A DNA stretch of 64,000 bases from Saccharopolyspora ipomoeae (lineage in GTDB: Bacteria; Actinomycetota; Actinomycetes; Mycobacteriales; Pseudonocardiaceae), in contig NZ_JASAOF010000004.1 of the NCBI RefSeq assembly GCF_029952525.1, positions 271,719-335,718 on the forward strand, given 5' to 3'. Of the stretch, positions 33,064-44,450 are shown one piece after another (the first letter of the stretch is position 1; every line of letters starts with the position of its first letter). A program made the position numbers and the translations under genes. A model generated the notes under the pieces. It did no database searches, had not been told where the DNA came from, and was given only the letters and a program-made list of their open reading frames with translations.

Positions 33064-34641
33064 TCAGTTACCTCCCTGCGAGGTCACGGGGTCGGTGACG
33101 CCGACCTCGCTCATGGTTGCCGCGACCGACGGGTTGATCACGTCCAGCACCGGCTTCGGGTACACGCCGAGCCCGACGATCAGCACGATCAACGGGGCCA
33201 GCACGGCGACCTCCCGGGCGCCGAGGTCGGCGAACCGGAGCCGGTGCGCGCCTTCGCGATTCGGGTCGGTGACCGCTCCCGGGCCGCCCGCGGTGCCCAG
33301 CAGCGCGTCGCCGCGCACCGGGCCCTGCATGGTGCGCTGGTACAGCCGCAGCACGTAGACCGCGGCCAGCACCATGCCGATCGTGGCCAGCGTCGCGTAC
33401 ACCGGTCGGGTTGCGAAAGACCCGACGAGCACGAGGAATTCGCTGACGAAGGAGTTCGTCCCCGGCAGCGACAGGGTGCTCAGACCGGCGATGAGCAAGC
33501 TGCCCGCCAGCAGCGGGGTCACCTTCGCCATGCCGCCGTAGTCGGCGATGCAGGTCGACCCGCCGCGCGCGATGACCATGCCGATGACCAGGATCAGCAT
33601 GCCGGTGGCGACGCTGTGGTTGACCATGTACGACGCCGACCCGACCTGGGCCTGGCTGGTGAACGCGAAGATCCCCATCGCGATGAAGCCGAAGTGCGCG
33701 ATGGACACGTAGGCGACGAAGCGCTTCAGGTCGGTCTGCCCGAACGCCTGCAGCGAGCCGTAGAGCACGCCGATCACCGCCAGCACCAGCACCAGCGGTG
33801 CCAGCTGCTGCGAGGCCTGCGGGGTCAGCGGCAGGCTGTAGCGCAGGAACCCGAAGGTGCCGACCTTGTCGAGCACGCCGACCACGATCACCGCGACGCC
33901 GATCGGCGCCTGCTGCGCGGCGTCCGGCAGCCAGGTGTGGAACGGGATCAGCGGCGCCTTGATCGCGAACGCGACGAAGAAGCCCAGGAACAGCCAGATC
34001 TGCACGTTCACCGGGGCGTCGGACAGGATCGGGACGAGCTTGGCCCAGTCGAAGGTGCCCTCGCCGGTGACCTGCGCGCTGTAGCTGTAGGCGCCGATCG
34101 CCGAGGCCAGCATGATCAGGCCGCCGAGGAACGAGTACAGGAAGAACTTCACCGCGGCGTAGGTGCGGTTCTCACCGCCGTAGCCGCCGATGAGGAAGTA
34201 CATCGGGATCAGCATGATCTCGAAGAGCACGTAGAACAGGAACACGTCGGTGGCGGCGAACACCGCGACGGTCAACGCCTGCTCCAGCAGCAGCAGCGAG
34301 AAGAACCCGCCGTGCGTGCGCCCCTCGGGCAGCCGCTCGCCCCAGCTGTAGCCCAGCACCAGCGGGGTGAGCACGGCGATGACCACGATCATCACCAGCG
34401 CGATGCCGTCGACGCCGAACGACAGGTTGATGTCGAACGACGGGATCCACGGGATCGAGCTGGTCAGCTGCAACCGGGGCCCGGCCGGGTCGTAGGCGAA
34501 CCAGGCGGCCACCGCGATCACCAGCTCGGCGAGGGAGAACCCGAGCGCGGCCCACTTCGCCGCGCCGGTGTTGCCGCGCAGCAGGGCCACGACGACCGAC
34601 CCGACGATGGGCAGCAGCACCAGGGCGAGCAGCAGGGTCAT
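33064..34641 (-). CDS. nuoM: NADH-quinone oxidoreductase subunit M
   Basis: Antiporter-like subunit, 525 residues, about 14 helices. Key regions: FYVLFEIMLIPMYFLIGGYG with the conserved Glu, IKAPLIPFHTWLPDAAQQAP, and TDLKRFVAYVSIAHFGFIAM. The 55-bp nuoL-nuoM gap contains two short direct repeats (CTTCATGACGGG). Confidence 0.98.
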   Translation of the reverse strand: MTLLLALVLLPIVGSVVVALLRGNTGAAKWAALGFSLAELVIAVAAWFAYDPAGPRLQLTSSIPWIPSFDINLSFGVDGIALVMIVVIAVLTPLVLGYSWGERLPEGRTHGGFFSLLLLEQALTVAVFAATDVFLFYVLFEIMLIPMYFLIGGYGGENRTYAAVKFFLYSFLGGLIMLASAIGAYSYSAQVTGEGTFDWAKLVPILSDAPVNVQIWLFLGFFVAFAIKAPLIPFHTWLPDAAQQAPIGVAVIVVGVLDKVGTFGFLRYSLPLTPQASQQLAPLVLVLAVIGVLYGSLQAFGQTDLKRFVAYVSIAHFGFIAMGIFAFTSQAQVGSASYMVNHSVATGMLILVIGMVIARGGSTCIADYGGMAKVTPLLAGSLLIAGLSTLSLPGTNSFVSEFLVLVGSFATRPVYATLATIGMVLAAVYVLRLYQRTMQGPVRGDALLGTAGGPGAVTDPNREGAHRLRFADLGAREVAVLAPLIVLIVGLGVYPKPVLDVINPSVAATMSEVGVTDPVTSQGGN

Positions 34642-34696
34642 CGGATCTCCTCCCGGAGCTGGATGGACTCGACGGGCAGCTTCATGACGGGCGGCT

Positions 34697-36694
34697 TCAT
34701 GACGGGATCCCCACTGCCATCAAGGCGGCGATCACCACGACGCCGCCGAAGAGCATGGACAGGGCGTAGGACCGGACGAACCCGGTCTGCCAGCGGCGCA
34801 TCCGGCCGGAGGCGAAGGTGAGCAGCCCGGCGATGCCGGACACCGCGCCGTCGACGCCCTTGCGGTCGACCGCGAGCAGCCCCTTGGTCAGGCCGAAAGT
34901 GGGGCGCACCGCGACCAGGTCATTGAACTTGTTGCCGCCGAGGTCGGCGCGGGCCGCGCGCACGACCGGCGAGACCTTCGCCGGGCGCTGCACCGGAACC
35001 GGCTTGCGGCCCACCACCAGCCACGCGATCAGCACGCCCAGCGCCGAGAACGCCACCGTGAGAACGGGGATGAGCGCGTGCGGGATGGCGGTGTGGTGCG
35101 CCTCCTGCAGCTCGCCCAGCGACGGCGACAGGAACGTCACCAGCCGGTCGCCGCCGGCCAGGAACATGCCCGCCGCGACCGAGCCGACCGCCAGCACGAT
35201 CATCGGCGCGGTCATGATCGCCGGGGACTCGTGCGGGTGGAATTCCTTGCCGTCGCTCGACTTCAGGTCCTTCCAGCGCTTCTCGCCGAAGAACGTCATC
35301 AGCACCAGGCGCGTCATGTAGAACGCCGTGATGCCCGCGCCGAGCATGGCCGCGCCGCCGAACACCCAGCCGCGCCAGCCCTCCTGGCCGAACGCCGCCT
35401 CGATGATGGCGTCCTTGGAGTAGAAGCCGGACAGGAACGGGAACCCGATCAGCGCCAGGTAGCCGAGTCCGAAGGTGCCGAAGGTGATCGGCATGTACCG
35501 GGCGAGGCCGCCGAACTTGCGCATGTCGACCTCGTCGTTCATGCCGTGCATGACGGACCCGGCGCCGAGGAACAGCCCGGCCTTGAAGAAGCCGTGGGTG
35601 AGCAGGTGCATGATGCCCAGCGCGTACCCGGCCGGGCCGAGCCCGACCGCCAGCATCATGTAGCCGATCTGGCTGACCGTGGAGTAGGCCAGCACCTTCT
35701 TGATGTCGTCGTAGGCGCACCCGATGACGCAGCCGACGAGCAGCGTCACGGCGCCGACGACGGTGACGGCCAGCTGCCCGCCGGGCGAGAGCGAGAACAG
35801 CGGGTTGGAGCGGGCCACCAGGTAGACGCCCGCGGTGACCATCGTCGCGGCGTGGATCAGCGCCGACACCGGGGTCGGGCCCTCCATCGCGTCCGGCAAC
35901 CAGGCCTGCAGCGGGACCTGGCCGGACTTGCCGCAGGCGCCGAGCAGCAGCAGGAGCGTGATCGCCAGCAGCACGCCCGGCGAGAGCTCACCGGCGCGGG
36001 CGAAGACCTCCGCGTACTGGGTGGTGCCGAGGTTCGCGAACAGCAGGAAGATCGCCAGCGCCAGGCCGACGTCGCCGACCCGGTTCATCACGAACGCCTT
36101 GGTGGCCGCGGCCGCCGCCGACGGGCGGTGCTGCCAGAACCCGATCAGCAGGTAGGACGCCAGGCCGACGCCCTCCCAGCCGAGGTAGAGGGTCACGAAG
36201 CTGTTGCCCAGCACCAGGACCAGCATCGCGGCGACGAACAGGTTCAGGTAGCCGAAGAAGCGGCGGCGCTCGGTGTTGTCGGAGCCGGTGCGCCCCTGCT
36301 GGTCGTGGCTCATGTAGCCGATCGAGTACAGGTGGATCAGCGACCCGACACCCGTGATCAGCAGCACGAACACCATCGCCAGCGGGTCCAGCCGGAGCCC
36401 GAAGTCGACCTGCAGCGCGTTCACCGGGATCCACGAGAACAGGTGCAGCTCGCGGACCTGCTCGCTCTCCGGGCTGCCGGCGACGGAGGTGAACAGCCAG
36501 AGCCCGTAGACGAACGAGGCGATCACCGTTGCCGACCCCAGCAGATGGCCCCACCCGTTGGCCCGCCGTCCCGCGATCAGCAGGATCGCAGCGCCCACCA
36601 GCGGGAACGCGATCAGCAGCCAGGCGTAGGACTGCGCCGGACCGGTCGCGTCGGCGACCTCCGCTGCGGTTTCAAGCATCATTGCCGTCACCAC
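34697..36694 (-). CDS. nuoL: NADH-quinone oxidoreductase subunit L
   Basis: Distal antiporter-like subunit, 665 residues, with a C-terminal lateral helix region. Visible: [40 protein letters not shown] and [21 protein letters not shown] start at the GTG 36694 or ATG 36679 is possible; GAGAGGG supports the first. Confidence 0.98.
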   Translation of the reverse strand: MVTAMMLETAAEVADATGPAQSYAWLLIAFPLVGAAILLIAGRRANGWGHLLGSATVIASFVYGLWLFTSVAGSPESEQVRELHLFSWIPVNALQVDFGLRLDPLAMVFVLLITGVGSLIHLYSIGYMSHDQQGRTGSDNTERRRFFGYLNLFVAAMLVLVLGNSFVTLYLGWEGVGLASYLLIGFWQHRPSAAAAATKAFVMNRVGDVGLALAIFLLFANLGTTQYAEVFARAGELSPGVLLAITLLLLLGACGKSGQVPLQAWLPDAMEGPTPVSALIHAATMVTAGVYLVARSNPLFSLSPGGQLAVTVVGAVTLLVGCVIGCAYDDIKKVLAYSTVSQIGYMMLAVGLGPAGYALGIMHLLTHGFFKAGLFLGAGSVMHGMNDEVDMRKFGGLARYMPITFGTFGLGYLALIGFPFLSGFYSKDAIIEAAFGQEGWRGWVFGGAAMLGAGITAFYMTRLVLMTFFGEKRWKDLKSSDGKEFHPHESPAIMTAPMIVLAVGSVAAGMFLAGGDRLVTFLSPSLGELQEAHHTAIPHALIPVLTVAFSALGVLIAWLVVGRKPVPVQRPAKVSPVVRAARADLGGNKFNDLVAVRPTFGLTKGLLAVDRKGVDGAVSGIAGLLTFASGRMRRWQTGFVRSYALSMLFGGVVVIAALMAVGIPS

Positions 36695-36720
36695 GCGCCC
36701 TCTCAGTCATTCTCAGCAGC

Positions 36721-37020
36721 TCAGTACTTGAGGAGGTTGGCGTCATCGACCGAGGCCGAGCGACGCGTCCGGAAGATCGACATGATGATGGCCAGGCCGA
36801 CGACCACTTCGGCGGCCGCGACGACCATCACGAAGAACGCCATGACCTGCCCGTGCACCGTGCCCTCGATGCGGGCGAAGGTGACCAGCGTCAGGTTCAC
36901 CGCGTTGAGCATCAGCTCGACGCACATGAACACCACGATGGCGTTGCGCCGCACCAGGACTCCGACCGCGCCGATCGAGAACAGCAGCGCCGACAGCAGC
37001 AGGTAGTACGTGGGGGTCAC
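36721..37020 (-). CDS. nuoK: NADH-quinone oxidoreductase subunit K
   Basis: Three-helix membrane subunit, 99 residues. The conserved Glu pair of the proton path is present: [14 protein letters not shown] (Glu in CVEL) and [12 protein letters not shown]. Start overlaps the stop of nuoJ by four bases. Confidence 0.98.
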   Translation of the reverse strand: MTPTYYLLLSALLFSIGAVGVLVRRNAIVVFMCVELMLNAVNLTLVTFARIEGTVHGQVMAFFVMVVAAAEVVVGLAIIMSIFRTRRSASVDDANLLKY

Positions 37021-37988
37021 TGGTGAACCTCCTCGGTGGCGTGCCCCGAGCGCGCGCGCCCGTTCTCCTGGGAGCCGTTGGGCACCGGGATCTCCGGTCC
37101 GTCCGCACCGGACCCACCCGGCTCACCGGACTTGCCGGCCCCGGACTGCTCGGACTGCTCGGGCACCTCGGGCTCGCCACCGGCCAGGGCGTGCGGATCG
37201 GGTGCCGGTTCGTCCCCGGCGATCGCGCGGCGCTCCTCGTCGAGCTTCTCGGCGGGCAGGTTCTCCAGCAGCTCGGACAGCGACTCCGGCGCCACCGAAC
37301 CGTCCGGCAGCAGCGCGGGCACCGCGACCGAGTTGGCCGTGGCGTACACGCCGGGACCGGGCAGCGGCGACGAGCGGTCGCTGCGGAACCGCTGGTTGGC
37401 GCGCTCCCGCTGGCTCAGGCGCGGGCCGCGGCCCTTGCCGCCGTAGGCCAGCACCATCGCGCCGACGGCCGCGGTGATCAGCAGCGCGGAGGTCAGCTCG
37501 AACGGGAACAGGTAGTCGGTGAAGATCAGCCGGCCGAGTCCGCCCGCACCGCCACCGGCGGGCTGCCAGGCGTCCAGCGGCGGGGCGGCCTGCACCGAGG
37601 TCAGCGACCGGGCGAGGCCCGTGACCAGCAGCGCGGCCAGGCCGATCCCGCCGAGACCGGCCCAGAGGCGTTGTCCGCGCAGGACTTCCACCACCGAGTC
37701 CGACGAGTCGCGGCCGACCATCATCAGCACGAACAGGAACAGCATCATGATCGCGCCGGTGTAGACGATGATCTGGGTGAAGCCGAGGAACGCGGCGCTC
37801 TGGCCCATGTAGAGCACGCCCAGGCTCAGCATCGTCAGCACCAGCCACAGCGCGGAGTGCACCGCGTTGCGGGCGAAGACCATGCCGAGCGCGCCCAGCA
37901 GCGACAGCGGTCCGAGGACCCAGAACAGCACCGTCTCCCCGGTGCCGACCACGTCGCCGGCCTGCGCCAGCACGATTCCGGTGCTCAT
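37017..37988 (-). CDS. nuoJ: NADH-quinone oxidoreductase subunit J with long C-terminal tail
   Basis: Membrane subunit of 323 residues. The core (1-190) has five helices with [20 protein letters not shown]. Beyond about 200 the chain is hydrophilic and disordered ([20 protein letters not shown], then Pro/Glu/Gly-rich to the end), longer than E. coli NuoJ (184). Overlaps nuoI and nuoK by four bases each. Confidence 0.97.
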   Translation of the reverse strand: MSTGIVLAQAGDVVGTGETVLFWVLGPLSLLGALGMVFARNAVHSALWLVLTMLSLGVLYMGQSAAFLGFTQIIVYTGAIMMLFLFVLMMVGRDSSDSVVEVLRGQRLWAGLGGIGLAALLVTGLARSLTSVQAAPPLDAWQPAGGGAGGLGRLIFTDYLFPFELTSALLITAAVGAMVLAYGGKGRGPRLSQRERANQRFRSDRSSPLPGPGVYATANSVAVPALLPDGSVAPESLSELLENLPAEKLDEERRAIAGDEPAPDPHALAGGEPEVPEQSEQSGAGKSGEPGGSGADGPEIPVPNGSQENGRARSGHATEEVHQ

Positions 37989-38551
37989 CGCGCATCCACC
38001 TCCGGACCGGATTCCACCGTCGCCCCCTCGGGAACACCGCGCTGCTTCGCGAGTTCGGGGCCGTTGACGTAGTAGTCCTGCTCGTCGTCACCGAGGCGCA
38101 TCGCGTGCGGCGGCTGCTCCATGCCGGGCAGCAGCGGCGCGAGCATGTCGGCCTTGGTGTAGATCAGGTCCTGGCGGTTGTCGTCCGCGGTCTCGTACTC
38201 GTTGGTCATCGTCAGCGCCCGGGTCGGGCAGGCCTCGATGCACAACCCGCAGCCGATGCAGCGCAGGTAGTTGATCTGGTAGTCCATGCCGTAGCGCTCG
38301 CCGGGCGAGTAGCGGGCCTCGTCGGTGTTGTCCCCGCCCTCCACGAAGATCGCGTCGGCCGGGCACGCCCACGCGCACAGCTCGCAGCCCACGCACTTCT
38401 CCAGCCCGTCCGGGTGCCGGTTGAGCTGGTGGCGGCCGTGGAACCGGGGTGCGGCGACCTTCTTGACCTCGGGGTACTCCTCGGTGACGACCTTCTTGAA
38501 CATCGTCGAGAAGGTGACGCCGAATCCCTTGATCGGATCAAACATTCCCAT
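37985..38551 (-). CDS. nuoI: NADH-quinone oxidoreductase subunit I
   Basis: Carries clusters N6a and N6b in the hydrophilic arm, 188 residues. Two 4Fe-4S motifs: [11 protein letters not shown] (Cys53, 56, 59, 63) and [11 protein letters not shown] (Cys98, 101, 104, 108), each followed by Pro. Overlaps nuoH by 14 bp. Confidence 0.99.
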   Translation of the reverse strand: MGMFDPIKGFGVTFSTMFKKVVTEEYPEVKKVAAPRFHGRHQLNRHPDGLEKCVGCELCAWACPADAIFVEGGDNTDEARYSPGERYGMDYQINYLRCIGCGLCIEACPTRALTMTNEYETADDNRQDLIYTKADMLAPLLPGMEQPPHAMRLGDDEQDYYVNGPELAKQRGVPEGATVESGPEVDAR

Positions 38552-39845
38552 GGGGCGCCTCCTCGCCTTCCGGACCCGCGAGTTCGCCGGAACCGGTGCC
38601 GCTGCGCACCGGGGTGCGTCGCGGCGGGGTCTTGGGGACTTCCAGGTCGAGCGGTGGCACGGGGAACCCGCTGCCCGCCATCGGCACCTCGTCGCGGTCC
38701 TCGGCGGGCTTGCGGTCCGGGATGAGGAACGTGGCCGCGACCAGGATCACCACCACGACCGCCCCGCCGATCATGAACTGCTGGGTGCTGACGGTGTCGG
38801 TGTTGCGCAGCGCGCGGATCACGGTCACCGCCACGATCCACACCAGGCTGACCGGGACCAGCAGCTTCCAGCCGAGGTCCATGAACTGGTCGTAGCGCAG
38901 GCGGGGCAGGGTGCCGCGCAGCCACACGAAGAAGAACAGGAACGCGATCGTCTTGCCGAGGAACCACAGCACCGGCCACCACCCGGTGTTGAGAACCCCG
39001 TCGCCGATCAGCGACAGCGGCCACGGCGCGTGCCAGCCGCCTAGGAACAGCGTGGTCGCCAGCGCCGAGACGGTGACCATGTTGATGTACTCGGCGAGGA
39101 AGAACAGCGCGAACTTCAGCGACGAGTACTCGGTGTGGAAACCGCCGACCAGCTCGGACTCGGCCTCCGGGAGGTCGAACGGGGCGCGGTTGGTCTCGCC
39201 GACCATCGACACCACGTAGACCAGGAAGCTCACCGGAAGCAGCGCGAAGAACCAGCCGTTCTCCTGCGCGGCGACGATGCCGGAGGTCGACAGCGTCCCG
39301 GCGTACATGATCACCGCGACGAAGGACAGGCCCATCGCGATCTCGTAGGAGATCACCTGCGCCGCCGACCGCAGCGAACCCAGCAGCGGGTACGGCGATC
39401 CGGACGCCCACCCGGCGAGCACGATGCCGTAGACGCCGACCGAGGCGCAGGCCAGCACGACCAGCAGGCCGACCGGCAGATCGACCAGCTGCAGCGCGGT
39501 GCGCTCGCCGAAGATGGTGACCTCGGGGCCGATCGGGATCACCGAGAACGACACCAGCGCGGGCGTCGCGGAGATCGCCGGGGCCAGGAAGTACACCCAC
39601 TTGTCGGCCATGACCGGCCGGATGTCCTCCTTGAACGCCAGCTTCAGGCCGTCGGCCAGCGACTGGAGGATGCCGAAGGGCCCGGCCCGGTTCGGTCCCG
39701 GCCGGTGCTGCATGCGGCCGATGACCCGGCGTTCCGCCCAGATCGTCAGCAGCGTCATGAGCACCAGGAACGCGAAGATCGCCACGACCTTGATCAGGAT
39801 CAACCAGATCGGGTCGTCGGCGAGCAGTTCGGCTGTCTCGGTCAT
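38538..39845 (-). CDS. nuoH: NADH-quinone oxidoreductase subunit H
   Basis: Membrane subunit lining the quinone chamber, 435 residues, about eight helices. Conserved: [38 protein letters not shown], and [21 protein letters not shown] Pro-rich C-terminal tail of about 60 residues is extra. ATG 39845 overlaps the nuoG stop by four bases. Confidence 0.98.
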   Translation of the reverse strand: MTETAELLADDPIWLILIKVVAIFAFLVLMTLLTIWAERRVIGRMQHRPGPNRAGPFGILQSLADGLKLAFKEDIRPVMADKWVYFLAPAISATPALVSFSVIPIGPEVTIFGERTALQLVDLPVGLLVVLACASVGVYGIVLAGWASGSPYPLLGSLRSAAQVISYEIAMGLSFVAVIMYAGTLSTSGIVAAQENGWFFALLPVSFLVYVVSMVGETNRAPFDLPEAESELVGGFHTEYSSLKFALFFLAEYINMVTVSALATTLFLGGWHAPWPLSLIGDGVLNTGWWPVLWFLGKTIAFLFFFVWLRGTLPRLRYDQFMDLGWKLLVPVSLVWIVAVTVIRALRNTDTVSTQQFMIGGAVVVVILVAATFLIPDRKPAEDRDEVPMAGSGFPVPPLDLEVPKTPPRRTPVRSGTGSGELAGPEGEEAPHGNV

Positions 39846-42385
39846 GCGTTCCCCCCGCGGTGGTGGGCGGAGTTGCCGTTCACGCTGGTCCTGCCGTTCG
39901 GGGAGTACCCGTTGCTCCCCGCGTCCCCGGTGACCGGAGCGAGGTCGACGAGCGCCCCGTGCCCGGCGCCGAGGGCCTGGTGGACCCGGGCCTGGCCGGA
40001 GTCGGTCGGGACCCACACGACGTCGTCGGGCATGTCGGCGATCTCGACCGGCAGCACGATCCTGCCCCGCTCGGTGCGGATCTCCAGGCGCTGTCCGGAA
40101 CTGATCTCGACGCGCTTGGCGGTCTCGGGCGAGACGATCGCGACCCGGTTGCGGGCGGTGCCGGCCAGGTTCGGCTCGTCGGCCTGCAGCGACCCGTTGT
40201 CCAGCAGCTGCCGCCAGGTCCCCAGCACGGCCTGCCCGGGGCCGGGTCGCGGCGCGTGCGCGGCGGCCTCGTCCGGGAAGGGCGTGCGGGCACCGGTGTG
40301 CGTGCCGAGCCGGTCGAGCTCGGCCGCTGCGGCTGCCGGGCTCTGGGTGAACAGGTCCGCGTCCATCTCCACGGCGAGGGTGTCGAGCACCCGGCAGTCC
40401 GGCAGCGCGCCGGTGCCGTCGATGGTGGTGGCGAACTCGCGGCGGCGGCCCTCCCAGTTGAGGTAGCTGCCGTTCTTCTCGGCGCTGGGCGCGATGGGGA
40501 GCACCACGTCGGCCCGCTCGGTCACCGCGCTCGGCCGGAGTTCGAGGCTGACCACGAAATCGGCCGACTCCAGGGCCTTCCGGGCCAGCGCGGGGTCGGG
40601 CAGGTCGTCCGGGTCGACGCCGCCGAGCACCAGCCCGGACAGCTCGCCGGACGCCGCGGCGGTGAGGATCTCGGTGAGGTCGCGCCCCGCCGAGGCGGGC
40701 AGCGATCCGGGCGCCATGCCCCAGGTCCGCTCGACGTCGGAGCGGGCGTGGTCGTCGACGACGGGCCGGGCACCGGGCAGCAGCGTCGGCAGCGCACCGG
40801 CCTCGACGGCGCCGCGCTCCCCGGCCCGGCGCGGGATCCAGGCGACCTGGGCCCCGGTGCGCTGGGCGGTGCGCAGCACCTCGGAGAGCAGGCCGGGCAC
40901 CTCGGCGGCGCGCTCGCCGACGACGAGCACCGCGCCCTGCTGCCGGATCGCCTCGTCCACCTCGGACGGCAGTTCCCGCAGCGCGGCGGCCTCGCCGCCG
41001 GGCACGCACTCGACGAGCGAGCCGGTGCGCACCGGGCCTCCGGCGTGGGTGATGACCGTGGTCTTCTCCACGCCCGGCGAGGTGCGCGGGGCGACGTGGA
41101 AGACCTGCGTCGTGCCCTGCCGCGCGGCCTTGCGCAGCCGGAGGAAGACGATCGGCGACTCCTCCTCCGGCTCGAACGCCACGCACAGCACCGCCGGGGC
41201 GGATTCCAGGTCGCCGTAGGTGACACCGGTCTCCGGCGTCACGCCGACCACCGCGGACTCCAGGAACCGCAGCTCCTCGGCGGAGTGCGGGCGGGCCCGG
41301 TGGTCGATGTCGTTGGTGCGCAGGGCGACCCGCGCGAACTTCGAGTAGGCGTAGGCGTCCTCGACGGTCAACCGGCCGCCGGGCAGCACCCCGACGCCGC
41401 GCGCGTCACGCGCCGCGGTCAGGCCCTTCGCGGCCGCCTGCAGCGCCTCGGTCCAGGAGGCTTCGCGGAGCTCGCCGTCGACCCGGATCTGCGGGCGGGT
41501 GATGCGGTCGGCGGCGTTGGCGTAGCGGAACGCGAAGCGGCCCTTGTCGCAGATCCACTCCTCGTTGACCTCCGGGTCGTCCCCGGCCAACCGGCGCATG
41601 ACCTTGCCGCGCCGCCAGTCGGTCCGGGTCGCGCAGCCCGAGGCGCAGTGCTCGCACTGCCCCGGCGTGGAGACCAGGTCGAACGGCCGGGACCGGAACC
41701 GGTAGGCGGCGCTGGTGAGCGCGCCGACCGGGCAGATCTGGATGGTGTTGCCGGAGAAGTAGGACTGGAACGGCTGCTGCTCGCCGATGCCGATCTGCTG
41801 CAGCGCACCGCGTTCCAGCAGCTCGATGAACGGGTCACCGGCGATCTGCTTGGAGAAGCGGGTGCAGCGCTGGCACAGCACGCAGCGCTCGCGGTCCAGC
41901 AGCACCTGCGAGGAGATCGGGACCGGCTTGGCGAAGGCCCGCTTCGTGTCGTGGAACCGCGACTCCGCGCGACCGTGCTTGAGCGCCTGGTTCTGCAGCG
42001 GGCACTCGCCGCCCTTGTCGCAGATCGGGCAGTCCAGCGGGTGGTTGATCAGCAGCAGCTCCATCACGCCCTGCTGCGCCTTGTCCGCCACCGGCGAGGA
42101 GTTCTGCGTCTTGACGACCATCCCGTCGGCGACGGTCATGGTGCAGGAGGCCTGCGGTTTCGGCATCGGCCGGCCGTTCATCTCGACCTCGACCAGGCAC
42201 TGCCTGCAGGCGCCCGCCGGGTCCAGCAGCGGGTGGTCGCAGAACCGCGGGATGGTGATGCCCATCCGCTCCGCCGTCCGGATCAGCAGCTCGCCCTTGG
42301 GGGCGTCGACCTCGATCCCGTCGATGGTGAGCCGGACGTGCCCTTCGGGGACCGGGCGCGCTTCGGATTCGGGTGCCAGGGTCAT
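39842..42385 (-). CDS. nuoG: NADH-quinone oxidoreductase subunit G
   Basis: Largest hydrophilic subunit, 847 residues. N-terminal 2Fe-2S region ([20 protein letters not shown]), further cluster ligands in [13 protein letters not shown] and [14 protein letters not shown], then [10 protein letters not shown], and a molybdopterin-oxidoreductase-like domain without a cofactor. ATG 42385 overlaps the nuoF stop (ATGA). Confidence 0.98.
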   Translation of the reverse strand: MTLAPESEARPVPEGHVRLTIDGIEVDAPKGELLIRTAERMGITIPRFCDHPLLDPAGACRQCLVEVEMNGRPMPKPQASCTMTVADGMVVKTQNSSPVADKAQQGVMELLLINHPLDCPICDKGGECPLQNQALKHGRAESRFHDTKRAFAKPVPISSQVLLDRERCVLCQRCTRFSKQIAGDPFIELLERGALQQIGIGEQQPFQSYFSGNTIQICPVGALTSAAYRFRSRPFDLVSTPGQCEHCASGCATRTDWRRGKVMRRLAGDDPEVNEEWICDKGRFAFRYANAADRITRPQIRVDGELREASWTEALQAAAKGLTAARDARGVGVLPGGRLTVEDAYAYSKFARVALRTNDIDHRARPHSAEELRFLESAVVGVTPETGVTYGDLESAPAVLCVAFEPEEESPIVFLRLRKAARQGTTQVFHVAPRTSPGVEKTTVITHAGGPVRTGSLVECVPGGEAAALRELPSEVDEAIRQQGAVLVVGERAAEVPGLLSEVLRTAQRTGAQVAWIPRRAGERGAVEAGALPTLLPGARPVVDDHARSDVERTWGMAPGSLPASAGRDLTEILTAAASGELSGLVLGGVDPDDLPDPALARKALESADFVVSLELRPSAVTERADVVLPIAPSAEKNGSYLNWEGRRREFATTIDGTGALPDCRVLDTLAVEMDADLFTQSPAAAAAELDRLGTHTGARTPFPDEAAAHAPRPGPGQAVLGTWRQLLDNGSLQADEPNLAGTARNRVAIVSPETAKRVEISSGQRLEIRTERGRIVLPVEIADMPDDVVWVPTDSGQARVHQALGAGHGALVDLAPVTGDAGSNGYSPNGRTSVNGNSAHHRGGNA

Positions 42386-43686
42386 CGGGCCGCTCCCACG
42401 AGGTCCGGAGCCGTCTTGTTCTTGTTGGAGTCGCACAGCGCGAGGAACTCCTCGCGGAAGTACTTGATGCCGCTGGTGATCGGGCTGACCGCGCCGTCAC
42501 CGAGCGCGCAGAAGGAGCGGCCGAAGATGTTGTCGCAGACGTCGAGGAGGGTGTCGATGTCCTCCTCGGTCCCGTGCCCGTCGACCATCCGCTCCAGCAC
42601 CTGCGCCATCCAGTAGGTGCCCTCCCGGCAGGGGGTGCACTTGCCGCAGGACTCGTGCTCGTAGAACTGGGTCCACTTCATCACCGCCCACGGCACCGAC
42701 ACCGTCTCGTTGAACACCTGCACGGCCGTGGTGCCCAGCATCGATCCGGCTTCGGCCGCGCCCTCGAAGTCCAGCGGGACGTCGAGGTGGTCGGCGGTGA
42801 ACAGCGGCGTGGACGACCCGCCGGGGGTCCAGAACTTCAGCGGGACGCCGTCCTTCATGCCGCCCGCGAGTTCCAGCAGCTGACGCAGCGTGGTGCCCAT
42901 CGGGGCCTCGTACTGGCCGGGCCGCTCCACGTGACCGGAGATCGAGTAGATCTTCGGTCCGGGCGACTTCTCGCTGCCCATCGTGCGGAACCAGTCCGAG
43001 CCGCCGTTGACGATGAACGGCACCGAGGCGATGGTCTCCACGTTGTTCACCGTCGTCGGGCAGGCGTAGAGCCCGGCCGCGGCGGGGAACGGGGGCTTGA
43101 GCCGCGGCTGACCGCGCTTGCCCTCCAGGGAGTCCAGCAGCGCCGTCTCCTCGCCGCAGATGTAGGCGCCCGCCCCTGCGTGCACGACGATGTCCAGGTC
43201 GAAACCGGAGTCCAGGATGTTCTTGCCCAGGTACCCGGCGGCGTAGGCCTCGCGGACCGCGTGGGTGAGCCGCCGCATCGGGTGCAGGGCCTCACCGCGC
43301 ACGTAGATCATGCAGTGGTTGGCCCGCATCGCGTAGCTGGCGATGATGCAGCCCTCGATCAGCGAGTGCGGGTCGGCCATCATCAGCGGGATGTCCTTGC
43401 AGGTACCCGGCTCGCCCTCGTCGGCGTTGATGACCAGGTAGTGCGGCTTGACCGGGTCCTTCGGCATGAAGCTCCACTTCACGCCCGCCGGGAAGCCCGC
43501 ACCGCCCCGACCGCGCAGACCGGCGGCCTTGACCAGCTCGATCAGCTGGTCCGGGTGCGCGCCCAGCGCCTTGCGCAGGGCGGTGTAGCCCTCCAGCCGC
43601 TCGTAGGTCTCCAGCCGCCAGGCGTCCGGCGACAGCCACCGCTTGGTCAGCACCGGGGTCACCGGGCTGGGACTCGGTTCGGTCAT
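42382..43686 (-). CDS. nuoF: NADH-quinone oxidoreductase subunit F
   Basis: NADH- and FMN-binding subunit, 434 residues from ATG 43686 (GTG 43698 overlaps the nuoE stop and is possible). FMN site GLRGRGGAGFPAGVKW, NADH site GAGAYICGEETALLDSLEG, N3 cluster in ESCGKCTPCREG with the fourth Cys in RSFCALGD. Confidence 0.98.
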   Translation of the reverse strand: MTEPSPSPVTPVLTKRWLSPDAWRLETYERLEGYTALRKALGAHPDQLIELVKAAGLRGRGGAGFPAGVKWSFMPKDPVKPHYLVINADEGEPGTCKDIPLMMADPHSLIEGCIIASYAMRANHCMIYVRGEALHPMRRLTHAVREAYAAGYLGKNILDSGFDLDIVVHAGAGAYICGEETALLDSLEGKRGQPRLKPPFPAAAGLYACPTTVNNVETIASVPFIVNGGSDWFRTMGSEKSPGPKIYSISGHVERPGQYEAPMGTTLRQLLELAGGMKDGVPLKFWTPGGSSTPLFTADHLDVPLDFEGAAEAGSMLGTTAVQVFNETVSVPWAVMKWTQFYEHESCGKCTPCREGTYWMAQVLERMVDGHGTEEDIDTLLDVCDNIFGRSFCALGDGAVSPITSGIKYFREEFLALCDSNKNKTAPDLVGAAR

Positions 43687-43694
43687 GGCCACCC

Positions 43695-44450
43695 TCACTT
43701 CTTCTCCGGCAGCGGCGGGAGTTCCGCGTCATCGGGCATGCTCGGCGCGATCCAGCCGCGCTCCTGGGCCAGCGCAGCGCCGCGGTTGGTCTCGGTCGCC
43801 TGCGAGGAGCCGGTCACCGTCTCGTCGAGGTCGTCGAAGAACCCGGCCAGCTGGCGCTCGGCGCCCCGGAAGTCCGAGAGCGCCGGGCCGCGCGACGGCG
43901 CGGGCTTCTCACCGCGCTGCAGGGCCTTGACCAGTTCCAGCGCCTGCTCGGGCGTCTGGTTGTCGTAGTACTCGTAGTTGACCTGGAGCACGGGGGCGAG
44001 GTCGCAGGCCGCGAGGCACTCGGCGTGCTCCAGGGTGATCGAGCCCTCGGTGCCGGGTTCGCCGGCGGTGCCCTCGTGCCCGACGCCCAGGTGCTCGCCG
44101 AGGGTCCGGTAGATCGCGTCGCCGCCCAGCGCCGCGCACATCGTGTTGGTGCACACGCTGACCAGGTGCTGACCGCACGGCTTGCGCTTGTACATGGTGT
44201 AGAAGGTCGCCACGGCGCTGACCTCGGCGACCGACAGCGCCAGCTCCTCGGCGCAGAACTTCATGCCCGCCGGGCTGACGTGCCCCTGCACCGACTGCAC
44301 CAGGTGCAGCATCGGCAGCAGCGCCGACCGCGATTCCGGGTACCGGGCGATGATCTGCTTCGCCTCGGCCCGGGTGTCCTCTCCGAACACCGAGGTGTCG
44401 ACCGCGTCGGTCCGCTCCTCGGTGGTGGTGAACTCGAACTGCTCGGTCAT
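43695..44450 (-). CDS. nuoE: NADH-quinone oxidoreductase subunit E with C-terminal extension
   Basis: Thioredoxin-fold subunit with cluster N1a, 251 residues. Cys100 and Cys105 (VCTNTMC), Cys145 and Cys149 (CLAAC). Residues after 180 form a hydrophilic tail absent from E. coli NuoE (166). Overlaps nuoD and nuoF ends. Confidence 0.98.
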   Translation of the reverse strand: MTEQFEFTTTEERTDAVDTSVFGEDTRAEAKQIIARYPESRSALLPMLHLVQSVQGHVSPAGMKFCAEELALSVAEVSAVATFYTMYKRKPCGQHLVSVCTNTMCAALGGDAIYRTLGEHLGVGHEGTAGEPGTEGSITLEHAECLAACDLAPVLQVNYEYYDNQTPEQALELVKALQRGEKPAPSRGPALSDFRGAERQLAGFFDDLDETVTGSSQATETNRGAALAQERGWIAPSMPDDAELPPLPEKK